A stretch of DNA of 64,000 bases from Streptomyces angustmyceticus (GTDB lineage Bacteria > Actinomycetota > Actinomycetes > Streptomycetales > Streptomycetaceae): assembly GCF_019933235.1 (NCBI RefSeq), contig NZ_CP082945.1:7849501-7913500 (forward strand). Direction: 5' to 3'. Both the position numbers and the translations under genes were made by a program. The notes under the pieces are model-generated. The model searched no databases, was not told the origin of the DNA, and worked only from the letters and a program-made list of their open reading frames with translations. Of the stretch, positions 24,867 through 31,924 are shown piece after piece. How positions within the stretch are numbered: position 1 is the stretch's first letter; the number at the start of each line of letters is the position of its first letter.

Positions 24867-25085
24867 TCAGTGCAGTTGTTCGGCCAGTCCGACGATGATG
24901 CCCTCCGGGCCGCGGAGGTAGCAGAGCAGATAGCTGTCCTCGAACCGGGCGATCTCGCCGACGAGTTCGGCGCCGTGAGGACGCAGGCGGGCCACGGTGT
25001 CCTCGATGTCGTCGACGGCGAACATGACGCGGTGCGTGCCCAGGATGTTGTGCGGCCGGTTGCGTGGCCCGGCGCTGATCGCCAT
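24867..25085 (-). CDS. Half-length VOC-family protein
   Basis: A 72-residue protein equal to the C-terminal half of a VOC domain: LGTHRVMFAVDDIEDTVARL, RPHGAELVGEIARFEDSYLL, CYLRGPEGIIVGLAEQLH. Full-length relatives have about 60 more residues carrying the first beta-alpha-beta-beta-beta unit. The ATG has a strong GAAGGAG nine bases upstream, so the short form could be expressed, perhaps as a homodimer making a complete VOC fold. It could equally be a deletion product that kept the original start. It is followed 14 bp later by the truncated PPOX fragment. Confidence 0.55.
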   Translation of the reverse strand: MAISAGPRNRPHNILGTHRVMFAVDDIEDTVARLRPHGAELVGEIARFEDSYLLCYLRGPEGIIVGLAEQLH

Positions 25086-25255
25086 GCTGGTTTCTCCTTC
25101 TACCTCGTGCGGCCGGTGGTGGCCGCTGATGTTCCTGGGACGGAGCCGGTGGCACGTTCTCGACATCCTCTGCCGTTCATCCCCTCGCCGCACCCGTCCG
25201 GGCCCGCCGCGTAGGGTTCCCGACTCTCGGCGTACTTCTGGGGCATCAAAGTCCT

Positions 25256-25410
25256 GTGCACCACGGTCGGCGAGACGCGACCGACCTGCTGACCGAGAAG
25301 CTCGGTCTGGGCACAGTGATCACCAGTGTGTTGTTCTTGGTGACCATCCTCAGTCTGGTGGTGTTTTTGACGGTCATCCGAAGGGACGGCCGGACCAGGC
25401 AAGCCGTCGA
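25256..25410 (+). pseudogene. Membrane protein fragment (C-terminal helix)
   Basis: From GTG 25256 the plus strand encodes DLLTEKLGLGTVITSVLFLV and TILSLVVFLTVIRRDGRTRQ, one complete transmembrane helix with a positive-inside tail. This resembles the final helix of COG4705-like multi-helix membrane-anchored proteins ('GLGLG-T-TS-LFL-I---V-YL'). Preceding helices are absent and the frame continues into the antisense of the next gene. Likely a 3' remnant. Confidence 0.4.
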
Positions 25411-25445
25411 GGGTGGGCGGTCTGTATGTCCACGGTGCTGGTCCG

Positions 25446-26012
25446 CTATGCCGTACCCGGATCGATTTCAACAGATGTCTCTTGCACGGGAGCCGGACGA
25501 GGGTGAGTCTGGGAGCCGTCACGACGTCTTCTTCTTGGCGATCGTGGTTCTCGCGGCGGCTGGATATGGGACAAGCCGTGGGTATCGGTGCTGCAGTAGA
25601 CCAAGCCGTCGTGATCGACGTCTTGGGGGGTGATGGTGCCGTCGTCGTACACCAGCCAGGCGAGCACCGGGCGGTCCTCGCTGGTGGGACCTGTCGGGGT
25701 GTCGAGGTGGTAGCAGGCCGTCCAGCCCATGCCCGGGAGTGCGGTGATGACGCGGGGGCGGCGCTCGTAGCCGAGGAAGCCGGGATGCAGATCGGCCCGG
25801 ATGATCCGGCCGCTCTGTGCGTCGTGGATGTAGCCGACCAGTTCTTTCTCGCAGCGCCACCAGTGCACGACGTCGCACTCCTCCGGCCCAACCGCGTCAT
25901 GGTCGACGAGGGCCACCCACTGCTGCTCGGCCAAGGAGACGCACTCCGGCGCGGCTGCCATGACGGCGACGACATCGGGGAGCGGGGACGAAGCCGGTTG
26001 AGAGGGGGCCAT
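25446..26012 (-). CDS. Hypothetical protein
   Basis: A 188-residue soluble protein with no family I can name. It has a helical N-terminus (LPDVVAVMAAAPECVSLAEQ) and a mixed central part rich in Trp, Asp and His (EECDVVHWWRCEKELVGYIH, GWTACYHLDTPTGPTSEDRP, VLAWLVYDDGTITPQDVDHD), suggesting a compact beta-rich fold. The C-terminal 40 residues are basic and Pro-rich and probably disordered. Codon use and a GGAAAGG ten bases upstream of ATG 26012 support a real gene. Neighbours give no functional clue. Confidence 0.65.
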   Translation of the reverse strand: MAPSQPASSPLPDVVAVMAAAPECVSLAEQQWVALVDHDAVGPEECDVVHWWRCEKELVGYIHDAQSGRIIRADLHPGFLGYERRPRVITALPGMGWTACYHLDTPTGPTSEDRPVLAWLVYDDGTITPQDVDHDGLVYCSTDTHGLSHIQPPREPRSPRRRRRDGSQTHPRPAPVQETSVEIDPGTA

Positions 26013-26121
26013 GGTGCCAAGACCTTTCCGGTGAGGTGGAGCAACTGCTCGAACGCTGCCGGGTATCCGACGGATCGTGGGCGTGGACGTGACACTGTGA
26101 GGCCCCGAGGTGGGGGAGTCG

Positions 26122-27333
26122 TCAGGTCTGTGCCCGCTCCTCGGTCCTCGCGCCGGTTGCCGCGGGGCGGGCTGTCGTCAACCAGCGTGTGATCACCGGG
26201 GTCACCAGCACGACGATCAGTAGCCGCAGGCTCTGCACCGTCGAGATCAAGGCGACATCCGCATGCGAGGAGACCGCCGTGGCGAGGACCGCGTTGATCC
26301 CGCCGGGGGTCGTGGCGAGATAGGAGTCGACTACGGGGGTGCCCGTGAGCTTGGCGAAGAGCCACGCCAGCCCCGCGCAGCCTGTGCAGACCGCGGCGAT
26401 GGCCGTCAGGATCGAAGGCATGAGACGCCGTACACGAACGAGTGTCTCCCGGGTGAAGCGCACCCCTACGTCGAGGCCGACGAAGACAAAGACGAGGTTC
26501 TGGAGCAGGCCGGCTGGGGCGAATCCCGGCACGGCGCCGCTCAACGTGACCACGAGTGCGGCCAGCATGGGGCCGATCAGCGAGGGTGTGGGCACCCGCA
26601 GCCGGCGGCCGGCCAGGACGCCGGCGACCGACACGGCGGCGAGGGTGAACAGGCCGGTCAGCTGGTCGGAGCCCATGACCAGGGGGAGGAAGCCACTGCC
26701 CTGACCACCGATACCCGTGTGGCCGGCGGAGCCCGCCGCTGACGCGGATGCCAGCCAGTGGGCGGCCAGAGGCGCGGTGGTCGCCACCAGCCCCACCCGC
26801 AGGTATTGGGTGAAGGCGACCATGCGCACATCGGCTTGGAGTTCGTCGGCGCAGGTGACGATCGCCGCTGAACCGCCCGGCACCATGCCGAGGACGGCAC
26901 TGGGACGGCTCAACCGTCCCCCGCGTGCCAGGAACCAGGCGACGGCGACGCTCAGCGCGATGGTGGCGGCGGTGACTGCGGTCAACGGCAGCGCGACGGG
27001 CGCCGCGGCGGTGAGGGCGGGCCAGGTGAGGTAGCTGCCCATGAGCGCGCCTACGAGAGCTTGAGCCGTGCGGTTCGCCGGGGCAGGTACTCGCTCACGC
27101 ACTACGCCCGTCAGCGCCAGCGCGGCGCCGACCAGCAAAGAACACAGAAGGTAGGGGGCCGGCACACCGAAGGCGGCGGCTGCCAGGCCCGCCGCGTACG
27201 CCGCCGCGGCAATCAGTGCCCAGCGTCCGGCGGGGGCCGGTCGGGATTTTCGGACTTCGGTCGGGTGTGGGGCGGGCTTCGCGGTGCCGGGCGAGGGCGT
27301 GTGCTCTCGCTGCAGCGCGGAAGTCGGAGCCAC
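26122..27333 (-). CDS. AbrB-family (PF05145) membrane protein
   Basis: A 403-residue polytopic membrane protein with two internally repeated halves, each ending in a proline/glycine-rich re-entrant motif: PSAVLGMVPGGSAAIVTCAD in the first and YLATTPGGINAVLATAVSSH in the second. This repeat and the LGMxPGG/TPGG pairs define the AbrB membrane family (once annotated 'ammonia monooxygenase'), whose transport role is unclear. About ten helices are predicted. GTG 27333 with AAAGG upstream is taken as the start; the ORF to 27450 would cover the regulatory repeats at 27431-27480. It is divergent from the two-component system at 27568. Confidence 0.85.
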   Translation of the reverse strand: MAPTSALQREHTPSPGTAKPAPHPTEVRKSRPAPAGRWALIAAAAYAAGLAAAAFGVPAPYLLCSLLVGAALALTGVVRERVPAPANRTAQALVGALMGSYLTWPALTAAAPVALPLTAVTAATIALSVAVAWFLARGGRLSRPSAVLGMVPGGSAAIVTCADELQADVRMVAFTQYLRVGLVATTAPLAAHWLASASAAGSAGHTGIGGQGSGFLPLVMGSDQLTGLFTLAAVSVAGVLAGRRLRVPTPSLIGPMLAALVVTLSGAVPGFAPAGLLQNLVFVFVGLDVGVRFTRETLVRVRRLMPSILTAIAAVCTGCAGLAWLFAKLTGTPVVDSYLATTPGGINAVLATAVSSHADVALISTVQSLRLLIVVLVTPVITRWLTTARPAATGARTEERAQT

Positions 27334-27430
27334 GAGGACGCCTTTCGTTCGCAAGAGGCATGTCCCGGGAGACGGGATGTCCCACAAGACATCTGCTCCG
27401 CCACTGTGCGGCAACGCCCCTGAGCTGCGG

Positions 27431-27480
27431 CTGAGAGTCGCTGAGCGCACGCTGAGGGCATCCTGAGAGAACGCTGAGAG
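27431..27480. promoter_or_regulatory. Five CTGAG direct repeats at 10-11 bp spacing
   Basis: CTGAG occurs at 27431, 27441, 27452, 27463 and 27474, i.e. on the same DNA face once per helical turn. OmpR/PhoP-type response regulators bind arrays of roughly 11-bp direct repeats, so this is a probable binding array for the response regulator encoded 88 bp downstream. It could control both that operon and the divergent AbrB-type gene. Confidence 0.6.
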
Positions 27481-27567
27481 CAGGCGAGTGACCAGGCGCG
27501 AAGCCTCTAGACTCGAAACCGGAGATCAGCCCTATGGCTGGCCCCATCGCGTTGCGAGGAGATTCGG

Positions 27568-28245
27568 GTGCGCGTGCTGGTAGTCGAGGACGAGCGACAC
27601 ATCGCCGCCGCGGTGGAACGGGGGCTGCGCGCCGAGGGGTTCGCCGTGGATCTGGCCGAGGATGGCGAGAAGGCGCTCATCCTGGCCCGCCACAACGTCT
27701 ACGCCGTGATCGTGCTGGACCTGATGCTGCCCGGCCGCAACGGCTACGACGTCTGTCGGACGCTGCGTGCCGAGGACGTGAGCACCCCGGTGCTCATCTT
27801 GACGGCCAAGGACGGCGAGTACGACGAGGCGGACGCCCTCGACCTCGGCGCCGACGACTACCTCACCAAGCCGTTCTCCTTCGTCGTCCTCCTCGCCCGG
27901 ATTCGCGCTCTGCTGCGCCGCAGCTCCCCCCAGCGCTCCGCGGTGCTGAGCGCCGGGGACCTATGGCTGGACCCCGGCGCCCACCGCTGCGGGCGCGGGG
28001 AGAACGCTTTGGAACTCACTCCGCGCGAATTCGGGCTTCTGGAATTCCTGTTGCGCCACCCCGACACCGTGGTGAGCAAGGGCGAACTCCTCAGCGAAGT
28101 CTGGGACGCCTGGTTCGACGGGGATCCCAACATCGTCGAGGTGTATGTCGGATACCTCCGCCGCAAGATTGACACCCCCTACGGCCGCACAGCGATCGAG
28201 ACGGTACGAGGAGTCGGATACCGGCTCAACGGGAAAGGGGGCTGA
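27568..28245 (+). CDS. OmpR-family response regulator
   Basis: A 225-residue response regulator. The receiver has acidic residues E7/D8, the phosphorylation site D51 in VIVLDLMLPG, T79 and K101 (in LTKPF). The C-terminal winged helix (LELTPREFGLLEFLLRHPDT, NIVEVYVGYLRRKIDTPYGR, TVRGVGYRL) is complete. GTG 27568 is preceded by AGGAG. It is followed six bases after its stop by the cognate histidine kinase. The repeat array upstream suggests autoregulation, and the downstream ABC operon is a likely target. Confidence 0.95.
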   Translation: MRVLVVEDERHIAAAVERGLRAEGFAVDLAEDGEKALILARHNVYAVIVLDLMLPGRNGYDVCRTLRAEDVSTPVLILTAKDGEYDEADALDLGADDYLTKPFSFVVLLARIRALLRRSSPQRSAVLSAGDLWLDPGAHRCGRGENALELTPREFGLLEFLLRHPDTVVSKGELLSEVWDAWFDGDPNIVEVYVGYLRRKIDTPYGRTAIETVRGVGYRLNGKGG

Positions 28246-28251
28246 GCCGGA

Positions 28252-29712
28252 GTGCGCCGCCTGTTCCCCCGCCTGGTGCCGACCCGCCGGCTTTGGCTGG
28301 CCAGTCGGTTGACCATGCGGTCACGGGTGACCTTGTGGGCCACCTCGATCGTCGCCATTGCCATGATCATCGCTAGCCTCGGTTTGTTGTTCGGGCTGCA
28401 GCACTCGCTGTGGAGGAACCTGGACGGAACAGCACGGCAGCGCGTATCCGACGTTGCCTCCCTCATCGAGCACCATCAACTGGTGGAACTGATCCCCTCC
28501 AACGGCGGCGACGCGGACGTGGTGGAGGTGGTGGATTCCGCAGGACGAGTGCTTGCCAGATCCGACTACGAGACGCGACCCGGCACTCCCAGCGGACTGC
28601 CGCATCCGCTGCCGCGCAGGCTCACCAAAGGCCACGCCGAGACACTGCACGACCTGCGCATCGGCGATGGCGGCGACTTCCGCGTCACCGGCAGGCCCAC
28701 CAGGGTCGACGGCCGCCCAGCCACCATCGTCGCCGCCGTCTCCCTGGACCAGGCCCAATACACACTCTCCAGCCTGGCCACCGGCCTTGCCGTCGGCGCC
28801 CCGGCGCTGACCGTCCTGGTCGCCTGGACGATCTATCGCACCGCAGGACGCACCTTGCGGCCAGTGGAAACGCTACGCCGCCAGGCCACTTACATCAGCG
28901 CCACCGATCTGCACCGCCGGCTCGACCTTCCCGCCTCCCGGGACGAGGTGCACGCCCTGGCCGCCACCCTGAACGACATGCTCGCCCGGCTGGACGAGGC
29001 ATCCGCCGCCCAGCGGCGTTTCGTCGCCGACGCGGCCCACGAACTGCGCAGCCCGCTCACCGCGATCCGCTCCCAACTGGAGGTGATGGCCGCCTACCCC
29101 GACCCGCAACGCGATCCGCTCGTCGCTGCGGCGCTGCTGGAAGACGCCCTGCGACTGAACGAATTGGTGGAGGACCTGCTGGCGCTGGCCCGCAGCGAGG
29201 ACCCGGCAGCGCGGCGACCGAACACCCTCACCGATCTCGACGAGGTCGTCCTCGCAGAGGTACGCCGTCAGCGCGACCTGACGCCGACGAGCATCGACGC
29301 CCGAGGGGTCTCGGCAGGCCGAGTCCGGGGCGACGCCGAGGCGCTGCGCCGGGTGGTGCGCAACCTTCTGGACAACGCCCGACGGCACGCCGCACAACAG
29401 ATACGAGTAACCCTCACCGCGAGTGGCGGCACCGTCGAACTCACCGTCAGCGACGACGGCACCGGCATCCCGGCGGACCAGCGCAGCCGCGTCTTCGAAC
29501 GCTTCACCCGCCTGGACGAAGCCCGCTCCCGCGAGGCCGGCGGATCCGGCCTGGGCCTCGCCATCGTCGGGAAAGTCGTCACCGCCCATGGCGGCACAGC
29601 CCATGCTGATGCGGACCCGGCACCCGCCGATGGCGGCCTGGGGGGAGCACGCCTGGTCGTCAAGCTGCCCCGGGCGGATACGCCGCACAGTTCCGGCCCC
29701 GGCAGAACCTGA
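28252..29712 (+). CDS. Sensor histidine kinase
   Basis: A 486-residue kinase: transmembrane helix about residues 29-49, an extracytoplasmic sensor of about 120 residues, a second helix about 173-196, HAMP (about 197-250), the HisKA H-box DAAHELRSPLTAIRSQLEVM with phospho-acceptor His263, and a complete HATPase domain with N-box RVVRNLLDNARRHA (Asn375), G1 SDDGTGIP, F-box FERFTRLDEA and G2 GGSGLGLAIVGKVV. It starts at GTG 28252, six bases after the response regulator, forming a two-gene unit. The signal is unknown; the linked lipoprotein/ABC operon suggests envelope stress or a peptide. Confidence 0.95.
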   Translation: MRRLFPRLVPTRRLWLASRLTMRSRVTLWATSIVAIAMIIASLGLLFGLQHSLWRNLDGTARQRVSDVASLIEHHQLVELIPSNGGDADVVEVVDSAGRVLARSDYETRPGTPSGLPHPLPRRLTKGHAETLHDLRIGDGGDFRVTGRPTRVDGRPATIVAAVSLDQAQYTLSSLATGLAVGAPALTVLVAWTIYRTAGRTLRPVETLRRQATYISATDLHRRLDLPASRDEVHALAATLNDMLARLDEASAAQRRFVADAAHELRSPLTAIRSQLEVMAAYPDPQRDPLVAAALLEDALRLNELVEDLLALARSEDPAARRPNTLTDLDEVVLAEVRRQRDLTPTSIDARGVSAGRVRGDAEALRRVVRNLLDNARRHAAQQIRVTLTASGGTVELTVSDDGTGIPADQRSRVFERFTRLDEARSREAGGSGLGLAIVGKVVTAHGGTAHADADPAPADGGLGGARLVVKLPRADTPHSSGPGRT

Positions 29713-29738
29713 CAACTGGGCCCCGCAAGGGCACGGTG

Positions 29739-29756
29739 TTAACCGTGCGCTAACCC
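29739..29756 (+). promoter_or_regulatory. TTAACC/CTAACC direct repeat, possible regulator site
   Basis: TTAACC at 29739 and CTAACC at 29750 are 11 bp apart, in the 144-bp gap between the histidine kinase stop and the lipoprotein start. An 11-bp periodicity suits an OmpR-type regulator. With only two copies the evidence is weak. Confidence 0.3.
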
Positions 29757-29856
29757 CACGCAGAGCGGGCCCTGGCCTGCTGACGCCTAACGTCGGACCA
29801 GAGGCGCACGCCGTGGCGGCGGACCGCCGCCGCCCTCGCCGCGGGAGGTGTCCACC

Positions 29857-30486
29857 ATGCGTCATCCGTTCGCCGCCGCCGCAACAGGTCTCGTACTCAT
29901 CACCGGAACCGTGACCGGAGCAGCGGCCTGCTCGTCCACGGCAGCCGCACCACCACAACGCCCGATCACAGCGGCCGCACCCTCCAGTCCGACACCACCG
30001 CCACCAGCCGACTCCAATCCGCCCGGCGACATCCCCGACTCCCAGGTGTACGTGCCGTGGTCACCGCCCGGCGGCGGAATCACCGTGAAGGTCCCGGAAG
30101 GATGGGCGCGCACCACCCACGGGCACGAGACGGTGTTCACCGACAAGTTCAACAGCGTACGGGTGGCCCGCGGCCAGACCACGACCGCGCCGACGGTGAA
30201 CTCCGTCCGCGCTCACGACGTTCCGGCCCTGCGCGCCACGAACTCCCACTTCCAGCTGATCAAGGTGGTCAAGGTGCCACGCAAGGGCGGAACAGCGGTG
30301 CTGGTCGAATACCGCGCCGATTCCGCGCCCAACCCGGTGACCGGCAAGCGCCTCGCCCTGGACAGCCAGCGGTACGTGTTCTACAAGGCCGGCCGGGGTG
30401 ACGCGGTGCTGACGCTCTCGGGCCCGGTGGGCTCCGACAACGTCGACCCCTGGCGGACCGTCACGGACTCCTTCCGGTGGTCCTGA
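29857..30486 (+). CDS. Lipoprotein, first gene of an ABC exporter operon
   Basis: A 209-residue lipoprotein. The signal reads MRHPFAAAATGLVLITGTVT, with lipobox GAAAC and the anchored Cys at residue 25. A Pro/Ala/Ser-rich linker (about 26-60) precedes a folded domain (VYVPWSPPGGGITVKVPEGW, RTVTDSFRWS) resembling small actinobacterial surface lipoproteins. GGGAGG nine bases upstream supports ATG 29857 rather than GTG 29848. Its stop overlaps the next gene's ATG (TGATG). It is probably an extracytoplasmic component or sensor for the ABC system encoded behind it. Confidence 0.85.
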   Translation: MRHPFAAAATGLVLITGTVTGAAACSSTAAAPPQRPITAAAPSSPTPPPPADSNPPGDIPDSQVYVPWSPPGGGITVKVPEGWARTTHGHETVFTDKFNSVRVARGQTTTAPTVNSVRAHDVPALRATNSHFQLIKVVKVPRKGGTAVLVEYRADSAPNPVTGKRLALDSQRYVFYKAGRGDAVLTLSGPVGSDNVDPWRTVTDSFRWS

Positions 30487-31148
30487 TGGCCGCGCCCGTG
30501 CTCAGCGCCCGCTCCCTCTACCGGTTCTTCCGGGCCGGCGAGGAGGAGACGTTCGCGTTGCAAGGTGTCGGACTGGAGGTCGGGCGCGGTGAAACAGTCG
30601 CGGTGACCGGGCCGTCCGGATCGGGGAAGACCACCCTGCTGAACTGCCTGGCGGGGCTCGACGAACCAGACGGGGGAACGGTACTCGTGGCCGGCCAACG
30701 GCTCAGCCACCGACCCGAAAGCGAGCGGGTCGGCCTGCGTGCGCGGCACATCGGGATGCTCTTCCAGTCCGGCAACCTGTTGGACCACCTCACCGTCCGG
30801 GACAATCTCGCGCTGGTGCAGCGGCTGGCGCCGGGCCGGCATCGCCGGGGAGCGGATCAGCTTCTGGAGCGGGTCGGTATCGGTCGGCGTTCCGGTGCCC
30901 TGCCCGGGGAGTTGTCCGGCGGGGAGGCAGCCCGCGCGGGGCTGGCCGTCGCCTTGGCGAACGCTCCGGATCTGCTGCTGGCCGACGAGCCGACCGGCGA
31001 GGTGGACGCAGTGACCGAACGCCGTGTGCTGGACCTGCTGCGGGAGCACGCCGCGGGTGGCGTCGCGGTGGTCGTGGTCACCCACAGCCGTGCTGTGGCC
31101 GGCGCCGCCGACCGGGTGCTGCGGCTGAGAGACGGAAGGTGGGCCTGA
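30486..31148 (+). CDS. ABC transporter ATP-binding protein (MacB/LolD type)
   Basis: A 220-residue ATPase. Walker A is GPSGSGKTT (42-50), the Q-loop is in LFQSGNLLDHLTV, the signature LSGGE is at 143-147, Walker B LLLADEPT is at 163-170, and the switch His is in VVTHSRA. The SGNL-DHLTV-NL pattern is that of MacB/LolD/FtsE-like ATPases paired with FtsX-type permeases. It is translationally coupled to the lipoprotein upstream and the second ATPase downstream (both TGATG). Two different ATPases with one permease suggest a heterodimeric motor. Confidence 0.93.
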   Translation: MAAPVLSARSLYRFFRAGEEETFALQGVGLEVGRGETVAVTGPSGSGKTTLLNCLAGLDEPDGGTVLVAGQRLSHRPESERVGLRARHIGMLFQSGNLLDHLTVRDNLALVQRLAPGRHRRGADQLLERVGIGRRSGALPGELSGGEAARAGLAVALANAPDLLLADEPTGEVDAVTERRVLDLLREHAAGGVAVVVVTHSRAVAGAADRVLRLRDGRWA

Positions 31149-31924
31149 TGCCCACAGAGATTCCTTCGGTCGCCGACGGCATGCAGCGCATGGATGCGGC
31201 CCTGGTGCGCTGTGATGACGTTGCCCGGACCTACGGCAGTGGACCGGCCGCTGTCGTCGCCGTTCACGGACTTGACTGCCACGTCCCGCCCGGCGCCCGG
31301 ATCGCGGTGGTGGGGCCCTCCGGGTCGGGCAAGTCCACGCTGCTGCACCTGATGGCGGGCCTGGACCGGCCCACCGCGGGCAAGGTGAGCCATCCCGGCA
31401 TCGACGGCGCGGACGCGGACACCCTCACCCGGCACATCGGTGTCGTCTTCCAGGGCCCGAGCCTGCTGCCCCCGCTCACCGTGGCGGAGAACGTCGCCCT
31501 GCCGTTGCGGATCGACGGCGTGCCGGAGACCGAAGCCGACGACCGGGCGCAGGTGGCCCTCGCCCGCCTCGAGTTGACCGAGCTCGCTCGGCGCCTGCCG
31601 GACGAACTGTCGGCGGGTCAGGCTCAACGCGTGGCCGTGGCCCGGGTGTTGGCTCGTAGGCCCCGGCTCGTCCTGGCCGACGAACCCACCGGTCAGCTGG
31701 ATCGTGCAACCGGCCGTCAGGTGCTGGCCATCCTGCTCGGCACGGCCCAGGAGCTGGGGGCGGCCGTGTTGGTCACCACCCATGATCCGCGGATCGCCCG
31801 GGCGCTGGACGTCCGTTGGTACATGGCCGACGGACGGCTGATCCGCCCGGAGGCCGGTGACGGGGGAGATGACAGGACCGACCACCCCACGGACCAGCGG
31901 TCTTCAGGAGGCGAGAAGACGTGA
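31148..31924 (+). CDS. ABC transporter ATP-binding protein, second ATPase
   Basis: A 258-residue ATPase paired with the preceding one. Walker A is GPSGSGKST (56-64), the Q-loop is in VVFQGPSLLPPLTV, and Walker B RLVLADEPTGQLD and the switch VTTHDP are intact. The signature is LSAGQ instead of LSGGQ, a change that in asymmetric transporters can mark a degenerate ATP site. It starts at ATG 31148, coupled to the upstream stop. Its stop overlaps the permease GTG at 31921. The last 30 residues are an acidic, probably disordered tail. Confidence 0.92.
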   Translation: MPTEIPSVADGMQRMDAALVRCDDVARTYGSGPAAVVAVHGLDCHVPPGARIAVVGPSGSGKSTLLHLMAGLDRPTAGKVSHPGIDGADADTLTRHIGVVFQGPSLLPPLTVAENVALPLRIDGVPETEADDRAQVALARLELTELARRLPDELSAGQAQRVAVARVLARRPRLVLADEPTGQLDRATGRQVLAILLGTAQELGAAVLVTTHDPRIARALDVRWYMADGRLIRPEAGDGGDDRTDHPTDQRSSGGEKT

